Part shown: positions 18,756 to 27,964 of the stretch, piece after piece
Layout of the letters: every line of letters begins with the position of its first letter
Position numbering within the stretch: position 1 is the first letter of the stretch
Assembly: GCA_016235585.1 (NCBI GenBank)
Contig: JACRJY010000157.1
Span: forward strand, 1 to 64,000
DNA from: Verrucomicrobiota bacterium
Lineage (GTDB): Bacteria > Verrucomicrobiota > Verrucomicrobiia > Limisphaerales > JACRJY01
Length of the DNA stretch: 64,000 nucleotides
Reading direction: 5' to 3'
Translations under genes and position numbers: made by a program
The notes under the pieces: generated by a model
What the model saw: the letters and a program-made list of their open reading frames with translations, nothing else
Databases searched by the model: none
What the model was told of the DNA's origin: nothing

Positions 18756-19352
18756 TCACTTCTTCTTCGCCGCCGGGGCGGGCTGGCCTTCGCGCTTGAC
18801 GAGCAGCTTCAGCCCCAGCCCCTTCGGCGCGGGGTCGCCGACGGGATGGCCGAACTTGCCGGCGTTCCAGCCCTGCGGGCCTTCCTTGGCCGCGTCCACC
18901 TTGAGCGGGAGAAACTGGATTTCAAACTCGCCCTTCTCGCGATTCTTCGCGATGACCTTCACCTGGTCTTTGCTCTTGGCGAAGACGGCGTCCACCTTCG
19001 CCGCGTTGTCGCCCTTTGCGTAGTCCGGCACGGACATCCGCAGCGTGGGCACGTATTTGTCCCCGTGCACCGGCGCGGCCTCGGCGATGGCTTGCGCGAT
19101 TTGATGGTAGCTGGAGACGTGTGTGTCGAACGAAATCTGCGCGTAGCCGTCGCCGGGCTGCATCTTCACGTCCGTCGCACTCTTGACACGCTTCACCGAC
19201 TCGGCGACGGCGTCCACGCAACTGCCGCACTGCACATTGCTGATGTAAAACGTGGCGGTGACGGGGTGCGGGACGAAGGCTTTCTTTTCGGCGGCGGTCG
19301 CGGTGAAGACGAGGGTTGGGGCAAGGAGCAATGCAGGAAGGATTCGTTTCAT
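18756..19352 (-). CDS. secreted heavy-metal-associated (HMA)-like domain protein
   Basis: MKRILPALLLAPTLVFTATAAEKKAFVPHPVTATFYISNVQCGSCVDAVAESVKRVKSATDVKM; single CGSC metal-binding-like motif. Confidence 0.7.
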   Translation of the reverse strand: MKRILPALLLAPTLVFTATAAEKKAFVPHPVTATFYISNVQCGSCVDAVAESVKRVKSATDVKMQPGDGYAQISFDTHVSSYHQIAQAIAEAAPVHGDKYVPTLRMSVPDYAKGDNAAKVDAVFAKSKDQVKVIAKNREKGEFEIQFLPLKVDAAKEGPQGWNAGKFGHPVGDPAPKGLGLKLLVKREGQPAPAAKKK

Positions 19353-19409
19353 GTTTTGATTTGGTTGAATTCGTGGAATTCGACTTGGCGCAGGCGGAGG
19401 AAATTCAGC

Positions 19410-20045
19410 TTATGAAAACCGGTCGTCCGTCCACGGGTCGGCGGTGTTCGAGTAGCCGCGCACCTCCCAGAAGCCGAGGATGTCGCGGTCGAGGAAGGTG
19501 ATTTCGCGGATGAACTTCGCGCCCTTCCACGCGTAACGCTTCGGGATGATGACCCGCGCCGGGCCGCCGTGCGCCTTCGAGATCGGCTGGCCGTTCCACG
19601 AATGCGCCACGAGCACGTCGTCGTCCATGCACACGTCCAGCGGGTTGTTCGTCGAGTAGCCGTCGTAGCTCTTGAAGAAGACGTGCGTGGCCGAGGGCTT
19701 CGGCTTCACGAGATCGGCGAGGGTGAAGAACGCCACGCCGGTGAACTTCATGTCGAACTGGCTCCACGTCGTGACGCAATGGAAGTCGCTCGTGTCGGTG
19801 AACTGCGGCAGCGCCGTGAACTGCGCCCAGTTGATCGTGACGGGATTCTCGACGTGGCCGTGGATTTTCAGTTCCCACTTGTCGAGCTGCACGTCCGGCT
19901 GGAGGCCGAGATCGAGAATGGGAAAGTTATGCACCTCGCGCTGGCCGGGCGGCAGGCGGTTGGTCGAGCGCACGAGTGGCTCTTTCTTCCCGGCCATCTT
20001 GCGCGCCCAGCGTTCCTTGCGGACGATGTAGTCTTCTTTCAACAC
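19410..20045 (-). CDS. molybdopterin-binding oxidoreductase (sulfite oxidase/YedY-like domain)
   Basis: WELKIHGHVENPVTINWAQFTALPQF...DFHCVTTWSQFDMKFTGVAF...GYSTNNPLDVCMDDDVLVAHSWNGQPISKAHGGPARVIIPKRYAWKGAKFI. Confidence 0.87.
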   Translation of the reverse strand: MLKEDYIVRKERWARKMAGKKEPLVRSTNRLPPGQREVHNFPILDLGLQPDVQLDKWELKIHGHVENPVTINWAQFTALPQFTDTSDFHCVTTWSQFDMKFTGVAFFTLADLVKPKPSATHVFFKSYDGYSTNNPLDVCMDDDVLVAHSWNGQPISKAHGGPARVIIPKRYAWKGAKFIREITFLDRDILGFWEVRGYSNTADPWTDDRFS

Positions 20046-20057
20046 GGCCCGATTAAA

Positions 20058-21644
20058 TCACGGCTGGCGCAGCCGGTAAAACTTCATCGCGCGATCAATG
20101 GGAACCGAGAAGGCGATGGCGTCGCCGACCACTTCGGGCGTGGTCGTCTCGGCCTCCCACGCTTGGAAGGGCGTGAGCGCGTCGCACGACTCCAGCACAT
20201 AGCCGGTGAATTCCTTGGGCCAGTAGAGAATGAGATAATCGCCGTAAAGAATCATGTTCAGCGACGGCGGCGAAGCGGAAGTGCTGGCGGAGGTGGAAGG
20301 CGCGGAACTTTTGCGGGCATTGGCGACATTGGCGGCGTTCAGCGCTGCCGTCAACGCGGCCAAATTCAACCGAGGTTTGGAAGCGGTGGCGCTGATTGAG
20401 TGTTTGGCACTGCGGATTTGGGTCAGGTTCACGCCGTTGTCCTCGACGCTCAAGACGTTGTTGAACTGAAAATCGTCGAGGAGAAACTGGCGAACCCACA
20501 AAAGTTTTCCGTCCGGGTCGTATTTCGCATGGAAATAATGCCCGGCGGCGGGTGTTTTTTGAAAAACTGTGATGTCTCCGTATTGCCAAGGCCCATTAAT
20601 ACCGTCAAAAACGCCCACCAAATGAGGGTTCCCTTTGTTATCCACTGACACCTGCCATCCATTTCTCGTCCCTGGAAGGCCGGGAGACATATTCCAAAGC
20701 AAATTTCCATCGCGGTCATATTTCCATAAGAAGGCGTCTTTAACCCCGTTGGGATCCCAGTTCCACGCATGCTCACTTACCTTTTTGAGAGCCACAATGT
20801 GTCCGGCTACATACAGATGATCTTCCGCATCTACGTCACACCCACGCGGATAGATTGAAATTCTTCCACTGGAGTTTTGACCGTTAGTTGGGATTGCAGA
20901 ACCACCATCTTTGACCCAGATAAGCTTTCCGTCTTGACTACACTTGGCGACAAATGGTGTCGAATCCGCTCCGAATCTAACCATTCTCGTGCCACTGATG
21001 TAACATTCCCCAGCCTTATTAACAGCCACACAAAAAGCCGATGCCGAAATGGTGCCGGGAGTAATTGTCAATGCCCACAATAAGTTTCCATCAGGATCAA
21101 ATTTCGCAAGCGATGCTGAATTAATACGTTTGTTAGTCTGAATCGCGTTGGTGTTGGTAATATTTCCTGAAAACCTCCCGACCAAAAAAACTGCCTTGCT
21201 TTCGTGCGTTACGACTCGCCGCGGATACGAATTGGGAAAGGTCTTCACTCAAATCAAGTTCAGCTTACGGTCGTATTTTGCCAAATAGCCAACGGTGGAG
21301 CCGGTGTTGAGCGTTCCAGTTTCATTAATTTCACGAGGACCTGGAGAACAGTAGATGATGTTTGTTCCGAATCTTGCTGATTCTTGAAATTTTCCGCATA
21401 TGTAGTAAGCGTCTCCGTCAGGTGAAATGTCCAATTGCAGATCGATTGGAGGTTGAGGATTATCGAGAACTTTTTTGAGTTTCAAATCCACATTCGGATT
21501 GGATTCAAAAGCTAAGGACATTGGGATAAAATTGAAGGTGCTTTTTGCTCCCGCTGCGGGTTTTGAATTTGAACTTGAAGCGGTTTGAGACATCGCCAAG
21601 GGAACGAAGATAAGCAGCAGACTCAAACAGGCGATTGGTTTCAT
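20058..21644 (-). pseudogene. secreted repeat protein (SBBP-like) split by an in-frame TGA at 21249-21251
   Basis: 21249..21644 (MKPIACLSLLLIFVPLAMSQ...YLAKYDRKLNLI*) and 20058..21248 (VKTFPNSYPRRV...) are in the same frame and contiguous; internal repeats DGNLLWAL, DGKLIWVK, DGNLLWNM, DGKLLWVR predict Trp at the TGA. Confidence 0.7.
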
Positions 21645-21712
21645 GCCGCCTCTCTACGCCCGCCGCCTTGGTTTGTCAGCCTCAAAATCCACCTTGGCCG
21701 GTGGGCGCGCGG

Positions 21713-22030
21713 TCAAATGACCTCAATCGGGTGCGTGGTCAGCCAGATTTCGAGCTGCTGGAAGCGGCTCTTGAGGCGCTCCTTGAACTCGACGAAGAAC
21801 TGCCGGTTCTCGGCAGTGTCCGCCACGTCCACAAAGACTCGCAGCAGCCGGTCGCGGAACAGTTCGCCCTCCTGCTGCCAGAGGCCGTGGATGACTTGCG
21901 TCTCGCAGGACACCGCGCTGAATTTCTGCTCCAATTCCAGCAGGGTTTCCGTCAGCAGCTTGTCCGGCACGGGACGGCCGTCGTTAAACTGCGACGGGAT
22001 GAGAATCTCGTAGCGGCGAAAAGTGCTCAT
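21713..22030 (-). CDS. conserved hypothetical protein
   Basis: MSTFRRYEILIPSQFNDGRPVPDKLLTETLLELEQKFSAVSCETQVIHGLWQQEGELFRDRLLRVFVDV... Confidence 0.65.
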   Translation of the reverse strand: MSTFRRYEILIPSQFNDGRPVPDKLLTETLLELEQKFSAVSCETQVIHGLWQQEGELFRDRLLRVFVDVADTAENRQFFVEFKERLKSRFQQLEIWLTTHPIEVI

Positions 22031-22202
22031 ACTTGGCCGGCCCCTCGACTTCAAACCGCACGCCCTGCACGGCCAGATACGGCAGCGCCTGTTCGGGCAG
22101 CATCATCTCCCCGGTGGCCCAGCTCTTGAAGGAAAAGCGCCCGGCCAGATAGCCCAAGGCGCGCCGCTTGGCCTCGTCGTCGGAGAAACGGATGATAATC
22201 AT
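21984..22202 (-). CDS. small hypothetical protein overlapping the downstream gene
   Basis: MIIIRFSDDEAKRRALGYLAGRFSFKSWATGEMMLPEQALPYLAVQGVRFEVEGPAKYEHFSPLRDSHPVAV; overlaps the next start by about 47 bp. Confidence 0.6.
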   Translation of the reverse strand: MIIIRFSDDEAKRRALGYLAGRFSFKSWATGEMMLPEQALPYLAVQGVRFEVEGPAKYEHFSPLRDSHPVAV

Positions 22203-22255
22203 GGACGAACCCTAACCGGCGATTGCATGAATGGCAAGCGCCGCGAAGCCGCCAC

Positions 22256-23431
22256 TTACTTCTTCAACCCCTGCACGAACCTCTCCATCCGCGTGAGGCC
22301 CTTCTCGATGTTGGCCATGCCGGTCGCGTAGCTCATGCGGATGTAGTCGTCCGCGCCGAAGGCGATGCCGGGCACCATGGCGACTTTTTCCTGTTCGAGC
22401 AGCCGCGCGCAGAACTCGGTGGACTTGAGGCCGGTGCCGCTGATGTTCGGGAAGAGGTAGAACGCGCCCTTGGCGTTCGCGCAGGTGATGCCGGGCATGG
22501 AGTTGAGCTTCTTCCACGCGAAGGTGCGGCGTTGCGTGAATTCGCCGAGCCAGCCGCGCAGATGATCCTGCGGGCCGTTGAGCGCGACGACCGCGCCCTT
22601 CTGCGCGAAGCTCGTGGGGTTGCTCGTGCTGTGCCCCTGGATGGCGTCAATGGCCTTGGCAATCGGCTCCGGCGCGGCGCACCAGCCCAGCCGCCAGCCG
22701 GTCATGCTCCACGCCTTCGCAAAGCCGTGGACGATGATGGTGTGCTCGTAGTGCGCGGGCGAAAAACTGGCGACGCTCTTGTGAACCGCGCCATCGTAGA
22801 GCAGGTGCTCGTAAATCTCGTCGCTCAAGATGAGCACGCCCTTTTCCACGCACACGTCGCCGAGCGCCTTGATTTCGTCCGGCGTATAGACCGAGCCGGT
22901 GGGGTTGCTCGGCGAATTCAGGATGAACAGCCGCGTGCGCGGCGTGATGGCTGCGCGAAGCTGTGCCGGCGTGATTTTGAAATCCGTCTTGTCCGAAGTC
23001 GGCAGGATGACCGGCGTGGCGGCGGCGAGCTTCACCATTTCGGGGTAGCTCAACCAATACGGCGCGGGGATGATGACCTCGTCGCCCTCCTCGCACGTGG
23101 CCATGATGATGTTGTAGCACGAGTGCTTGCCGCCGCAGGAGACGATGATTTGCGAGGGCTTGTAGGTGAGGCCGTTCTCGCGCTGGTGCTTGTCGGCGAT
23201 GGCCTGGCGCAGCTCGGGAATGCCGGCGGCGGGCGTGTATTTGGTGAAGCCGGCGGCGAGCGCGGCGGCACAGGCTTCCTTGATGTGCTGCGGGGTGTCG
23301 AAATCCGGCTCGCCCGCGCCGAAGCCGACGACATCAATGCCCTCGGCCTTCATCGCCTTGGCCTTGGAATCAATGGCCAGCGTGAGCGAGGGCGAGAGTT
23401 TGGCGGCGCGCTGGGCAATCTTGTAATTCAT
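22256..23431 (-). CDS. aspC: aspartate aminotransferase-like class I/II PLP aminotransferase
   Basis: MNYKIAQRAAKLSPSLTLAIDSKAKAMKAEGIDVVGFGAGEPDFDTPQHIKEA...SPSNPTGSVYT...FAKAWSMTGWRLGW. Confidence 0.93.
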   Translation of the reverse strand: MNYKIAQRAAKLSPSLTLAIDSKAKAMKAEGIDVVGFGAGEPDFDTPQHIKEACAAALAAGFTKYTPAAGIPELRQAIADKHQRENGLTYKPSQIIVSCGGKHSCYNIIMATCEEGDEVIIPAPYWLSYPEMVKLAAATPVILPTSDKTDFKITPAQLRAAITPRTRLFILNSPSNPTGSVYTPDEIKALGDVCVEKGVLILSDEIYEHLLYDGAVHKSVASFSPAHYEHTIIVHGFAKAWSMTGWRLGWCAAPEPIAKAIDAIQGHSTSNPTSFAQKGAVVALNGPQDHLRGWLGEFTQRRTFAWKKLNSMPGITCANAKGAFYLFPNISGTGLKSTEFCARLLEQEKVAMVPGIAFGADDYIRMSYATGMANIEKGLTRMERFVQGLKK

Positions 23432-23518
23432 AGCAGCGCGGAGGATTAACGCCGCCGCCGCGAATCGCAAGCGATTTTGCCCTTTGCCCTTTTGCGCGCC
23501 GCCCCGTATAACGGCTTG

Positions 23519-24145
23519 ATGCTGCTGCCTAAAATTCTTGCCGACGGCGGGCCCGTGATCTGGCTGCTGCTGCTCGCCAGCGCGACGGCTGCCGCCGTGT
23601 TCATCGAGCGTCTGCTGCACTACCACCGCGCGCAGATCAACTCCACGGAGTTCCTCCTCGGCGTGCGCAACGTGCTCAAGCGCGACAATGTCGTCGAGGC
23701 GCTCTCCATCTGCGACGCCACGCCGGGACCGGTCGCCAGCCTCGTCAAGGCCGCCATCCTCAACCGCGACCGGGGCCGCGACGGGGTGCGCGAGGCGCTG
23801 GAGGAGGCCGGGATGCAGGAGGTGCCGCGCCTGGAGAGCCGGCTGAACGTCCTCGCCACGCTCGCGCAGATTGCGCCGCTGCTCGGCCTGCTCGGCACGG
23901 TGCTGGGCTTCATGGATGTCTTTCGCGGCCTCGAGGCGCAGGGGGTATTCGCGCACGCGGCGCAACTGACCGGCGGCGTCTGGAAGTCGCTCATCTGCGC
24001 GGCGGCGGGCATCGCCGTCTCGATTCCCTGCTACGTCGGTTACAACTATCTCGTGAGCCGCGTGAACGACATTGTCCTCGACATGGAGAAAACCTCCGGC
24101 GAAGTCCTGCGCCTCCTCGCCGACTCGCAGAACTTGAAGTCCTGA
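23519..24145 (+). CDS. exbB: MotA/TolQ/ExbB proton channel family protein
   Basis: MLLPKILADGGPVIWLLLLASATAAAVFIERLLHYHRAQ...LNVLATLAQIAPLLGLLGTVLGFMDVF. Confidence 0.9.
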   Translation: MLLPKILADGGPVIWLLLLASATAAAVFIERLLHYHRAQINSTEFLLGVRNVLKRDNVVEALSICDATPGPVASLVKAAILNRDRGRDGVREALEEAGMQEVPRLESRLNVLATLAQIAPLLGLLGTVLGFMDVFRGLEAQGVFAHAAQLTGGVWKSLICAAAGIAVSIPCYVGYNYLVSRVNDIVLDMEKTSGEVLRLLADSQNLKS

Positions 24146-24582
24146 TGAAATTCCAGCGTCACGCCAAAATTTTCCGCGGGCAGCTCGACGTGGCGCCGTT
24201 TGCGGCGGTGTTCTTTTGCCTGCTGCTCCTGCTCACGTTGAAATCCTCGTTCGTGTTCACACCCGGTGTGAGTGTCGAACTGCCCGTGGCCGACGGCCTG
24301 CCCGGTGTCGCCGGCCCGACGGCGGTGGTGACGGTGGATCGCAGCGGCCAGTTTTTCTGGGAGAACCAGGTGGTGGACGCGCGCGGGCTGCGGGCGCGGC
24401 TGGAAACGGCGGCGCGAAATCCCGCCGCGCGCTCCGAGGGTGTCACGCTCATCATCCAGGCCGACCGCGCCGTGGCCTACGAGTCCATCGTGAACCTCGC
24501 CCTGCTCGCGCGCGAGGCGGGCATCCGCCGCGTGGTGCAGGCGATGCGCCCGGCGTATTTTCCGAGCAACGGCACGCGGTAA
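24145..24582 (+). CDS. exbD: ExbD/TolR family biopolymer transporter
   Basis: MKFQRHAKIFRGQLDVAPFAAVFFCLLLLLTLKSSFVFTPGVSVELPVADG...; TGATG overlap with exbB. Confidence 0.88.
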   Translation: MKFQRHAKIFRGQLDVAPFAAVFFCLLLLLTLKSSFVFTPGVSVELPVADGLPGVAGPTAVVTVDRSGQFFWENQVVDARGLRARLETAARNPAARSEGVTLIIQADRAVAYESIVNLALLAREAGIRRVVQAMRPAYFPSNGTR

Positions 24583-24588
24583 CTTTGC

Positions 24589-25401
24589 ATGACCGCCCCG
24601 GACGAAATGAAGCCTGCTCACCCGGCGTTGCCGCGCGGCAACGCCGGGGTTGTTTGGATTGCAGCCATCTTCGCCGTGCAGGCTGGCTTCATCTGGGCGC
24701 TCTCCGGGCCGGGGCCGGCGGTTCGCCCGGTGCCCGCCGCCACGGCGGACGCGCTGGTGAGCGGTTCGACCGCGCCGGAAAATCTTCCGTTCAATGATCC
24801 CGCCCTGTTCGCGCTCTCCTCGCCGCAGGGTTTTTCCGGCCCGGCCTGGCTGGCGCTGCCACGTTCCGCTGCCGGAGTGGCGGACTGGAATGAACCCGAA
24901 GCGTGGATGAACACGGGCGCGACCAACTGGGGCGGCGCGTTCCTCGCGGCGGGGCGAGGACTGACGGTGGCACCGCCGATGAGCGCCGCCAAGCCCGACG
25001 CCCGTCTGCTGGACATTCCCTTGCCGCCGCCGGCCCCGCCGCTCTCCACGCTTCACGTGTCCGGCGGGCTGGCCGGGCGCAGGCTCCTCGCGCCCATCCG
25101 CCCGCGCGCCTGGCCGCACGAGGACGTGCTGGCGGACACCGTGGTGCGGCTCACGGTGAATGCGGACGGGGCCGTCCAGTCCGCCGCCGTGATTTCCCAC
25201 ACCGGCGTGCGTGACGCCGCGCAGGCGCGCGCGGACAGCCACGCGCTGGAACTGGCGCGCACGGCGCGGTTCGCGCCGCTGGCTTCGGGCATCGCTGGAG
25301 AAGAACCGGTGGTGTTCGGCACATTCATTTTCCAATGGAGCGTGGTTCCGCTGGCCAGCCCGGAATCGCCGGATGCCGGGCCGCCGCCGGGGCGATATTG
25401 A
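24589..25401 (+). CDS. TonB-like energy transducer
   Basis: N-terminal TM, Pro-rich middle, TonB-C-like TVVRLTVNADGAVQSAAVISHTG...ALELARTARFAPL; follows exbB-exbD. Confidence 0.65.
   Translation: MTAPDEMKPAHPALPRGNAGVVWIAAIFAVQAGFIWALSGPGPAVRPVPAATADALVSGSTAPENLPFNDPALFALSSPQGFSGPAWLALPRSAAGVADWNEPEAWMNTGATNWGGAFLAAGRGLTVAPPMSAAKPDARLLDIPLPPPAPPLSTLHVSGGLAGRRLLAPIRPRAWPHEDVLADTVVRLTVNADGAVQSAAVISHTGVRDAAQARADSHALELARTARFAPLASGIAGEEPVVFGTFIFQWSVVPLASPESPDAGPPPGRY
24621..24648. repeat. perfect 28-bp palindrome inside the TonB-like ORF
   Basis: CCCGGCGTTGCCGCGCGGCAACGCCGGG equals its own reverse complement. Confidence 0.9.
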
Positions 25402-25497
25402 AGGCGGGGCGCGGATCAGGCGAATTCGCTTCTTTTCAAAATAACAGTTGTCGCGGCGCGGGCCTTTAAGTAGAGAATGCCCTGTGCAACCCAAACC

Positions 25498-25875
25498 ATG
25501 AACGCAATCACGTTTCGTGACAAATACTGCGAGCGCTTCGGCTGCCCGCCGGAAGCGTTCGCTGAAAGCGTCTTCTGGCAGTGCTTCTACCCCCGGTGCA
25601 AATCGTTTGCCCGGCTCCTGCGGTGGTTCAATCCGGATTTCTTCAGGGACGATTTGGAGTTCATCCGCAGCGTCGCCGACACGGCGAGCTTTGACGAGAT
25701 GCAGACCGAGATCGCGGATTTCCGCATCAATCACACTCCCCGGGGGTTTTTGCGCACGCGGATGCTCTGCCGTATGTCCGGACAGAAGCTCACCAACCTC
25801 GGCTCCAAACTTTTCAATAACCACGACGGCGGCCCGGTGACGAACGGCGGGACGGACTTCACGCCCCGCGTTTGA
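25498..25875 (+). CDS. hypothetical protein
   Basis: MNAITFRDKYCERFGCPPEAFAESVFWQCFYPRCKSFARLLRWFNPDFFRDDLEFIRSVADTASF... Confidence 0.65.
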   Translation: MNAITFRDKYCERFGCPPEAFAESVFWQCFYPRCKSFARLLRWFNPDFFRDDLEFIRSVADTASFDEMQTEIADFRINHTPRGFLRTRMLCRMSGQKLTNLGSKLFNNHDGGPVTNGGTDFTPRV

Positions 25876-25907
25876 CTCGCCCGCGCGGGCTGCTAACGTC
25901 CCGCCCC

Positions 25908-27278
25908 ATGCTGGACGACACCATCGCCGCCATCGCCACGCCGCTCGGCGAGGGCGGGCTTGCTGTCATCCGGCTTTCCGGGCCGCAGGCGCTGGCCGTG
26001 GCCGATCAATGTTTTCTTCCTGCTGGAAAAACCGCGCCCAAACCTTCCACCGCGACGAGCCACACGCTGCATTACGGGAAAATCCACCACGCGGGCCGCG
26101 CCGTGGATGAAGTGATGCTGGCCGTGATGCGCGCCCCGCGCTCCTTCACCCGCGAGCACGTCGTGGAAATCTCCTGCCACGGCGGCCTGCTTGCGGCCCG
26201 CGCGGTTCTGGAAGCCGCGCTCGCGTCCGGCGCGCGGCTCGCCGAGCCGGGCGAGTTCACCAAGCGCGCCTTCCTCAACGGCCGCCTCGATCTCGCGCAG
26301 GCCGAAGCCGTGGCCGACTTGATTCACGCGCGCACCGAACTTGCCCTCGCCGCCGCCGGCGAGCAGCTCGCCGGCAAGCTCTCGCAACGCATCCACCAAC
26401 TGCGCGACGACCTGATGCGGACGCTCGCGCACGTCGAGGCGCACATTGATTTCCCCGACGAGGACATCGCGCCCGACACGCGCGGGCAATTGATTGATCG
26501 GCTGGAACAGGCCGTGACGTTCATGGAGGAACTGCTCCGCACCGCGCGCGAAGGGCAGATTCTCCGGCGCGGCATCCGCGCGGCCATCGTCGGCCGGCCC
26601 AACGCGGGCAAATCCAGCCTGCTCAACCAGCTCCTCGGCCACGACCGCGCCATTGTTTCGCCCGTCGCCGGCACGACACGCGACACCATCGAGGAGACAG
26701 CGGACATCCGCGGGCTGCCCGTCATTTTCGTGGACACCGCCGGGCTGCGCGAATCCGCCGACGACATTGAGCGCGAAGGCGTCCGCCGCAGCCACGAGGC
26801 GCTCGCGCGGGCCGACTTGATTCTGCACGTGCTCGACGCCGCCGCGCCACTCACCGCCGCCGATGAAAATTATTTCGCCCAGTTCTCCGGCAAGAAACGA
26901 ATCCTCGTGCTCAACAAAATGGATTTGCCGCGCAAGCTCGCGCTGCCCGCGGAAACGAAATCGCCCGCCGTGGAAGTCTGCTGCCTGACCCGGCAGGGCA
27001 TCGAAGCGTTGAAGGACGCCCTCAAAGAACTCGTCTGGGCCGGCGAGATCCGCGCCGAGATGCTCCAGGTGATGATCAACGCCCGCCATCAGGACGCGCT
27101 CCAGCGGGCACGGCACGCCACGATCCAGACCGTCGGCGCGCTGCGCGACAACCTGACCCTGGAGATCGCCGCGATGGAACTCCGCATCGCCGCCAACGCC
27201 GCCGGCGAGATCGTGGGCGCGACCTCCACGGAGGATTTGCTCGACTCCATCTTCAGCCAGTTCTGCCTTGGCAAATAA
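25908..27278 (+). CDS. mnmE: tRNA uridine-5-carboxymethylaminomethyl modification GTPase
   Basis: MLDDTIAAIATPLGEGGLAVIRLSGPQAL...GRPNAGKSSLLNQLLGHDRAIVSPVAGTTRDTIEE...C-terminal FCLGK. Confidence 0.97.
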   Translation: MLDDTIAAIATPLGEGGLAVIRLSGPQALAVADQCFLPAGKTAPKPSTATSHTLHYGKIHHAGRAVDEVMLAVMRAPRSFTREHVVEISCHGGLLAARAVLEAALASGARLAEPGEFTKRAFLNGRLDLAQAEAVADLIHARTELALAAAGEQLAGKLSQRIHQLRDDLMRTLAHVEAHIDFPDEDIAPDTRGQLIDRLEQAVTFMEELLRTAREGQILRRGIRAAIVGRPNAGKSSLLNQLLGHDRAIVSPVAGTTRDTIEETADIRGLPVIFVDTAGLRESADDIEREGVRRSHEALARADLILHVLDAAAPLTAADENYFAQFSGKKRILVLNKMDLPRKLALPAETKSPAVEVCCLTRQGIEALKDALKELVWAGEIRAEMLQVMINARHQDALQRARHATIQTVGALRDNLTLEIAAMELRIAANAAGEIVGATSTEDLLDSIFSQFCLGK

Positions 27279-27325
27279 TTTTGCCGCTTTGCCTCCGCGC
27301 GGCTTTGCGCTACAACTCGCGGCGG

Positions 27326-27934
27326 ATGAACCTGCCGAACAAACTGACCGTCTCGCGCTTTGTGCTGACGGGGCTTTTTCTGGCGGCGGTGTTCTCGCGG
27401 TCGCCGGTCAACGACACCATTGCGCTCGTGCTGTTTTGCGTCGCCGGCCTGACGGATTACTTTGACGGCAAGATCGCCCGCGAGCGGAACCTCATCACCA
27501 GCTTCGGCACGCTGATGGATCCGCTGGCCGACAAAATCCTCACCTGCTCGGCGTTCATCGCGCTGGTCGAGCGGAGCAAATTCAACCCCGGCTCCGGGGC
27601 GCTGCCCACCGTCGGCGTCGAGGCGTGGATGGTCGTCATCATCGTCGCGCGCGAGCTGGCCATCACCGGCCTGCGCCTGCTCGCGGCCTCGAAGGGCGTG
27701 ACGCTGGCGGCGGAAAAATACGGCAAGCACAAGACCATCTCGCAGATCGTGGCCGTCATCGCGCTGCTCGTCCTCGAAGCCTACGTGGAATGGTGGCCGC
27801 AACTGCAAGGCGTCTTCAAGCCGTGGCTGACGGGGTTCACGCGGCTTGCACTCTGGGTGACGGTGGTGCTGACGCTCACCTCCGGCCTGATTTACCTGTG
27901 GCGAAACAGGCGGCTGTATCTGGACGACGTGTGA
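27326..27934 (+). CDS. pgsA: CDP-diacylglycerol--glycerol-3-phosphate 3-phosphatidyltransferase
   Basis: MNLPNKLTVSRFVLTGLFLAAVF...DYFDGKIARERNLITSFGTLMDPLADKIL. Confidence 0.93.
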   Translation: MNLPNKLTVSRFVLTGLFLAAVFSRSPVNDTIALVLFCVAGLTDYFDGKIARERNLITSFGTLMDPLADKILTCSAFIALVERSKFNPGSGALPTVGVEAWMVVIIVARELAITGLRLLAASKGVTLAAEKYGKHKTISQIVAVIALLVLEAYVEWWPQLQGVFKPWLTGFTRLALWVTVVLTLTSGLIYLWRNRRLYLDDV

Positions 27935-27964
27935 TTCAGGCGAAGGTTCTTGGTTCAAATCAAT

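Noticed and set aside
20058-21644. TGA recoded as Trp or selenocysteine
   Set aside because: Many genes here end in TGA normally, and the expected residue from internal repeats is Trp, so selenocysteine is not supported; genome-wide recoding is excluded
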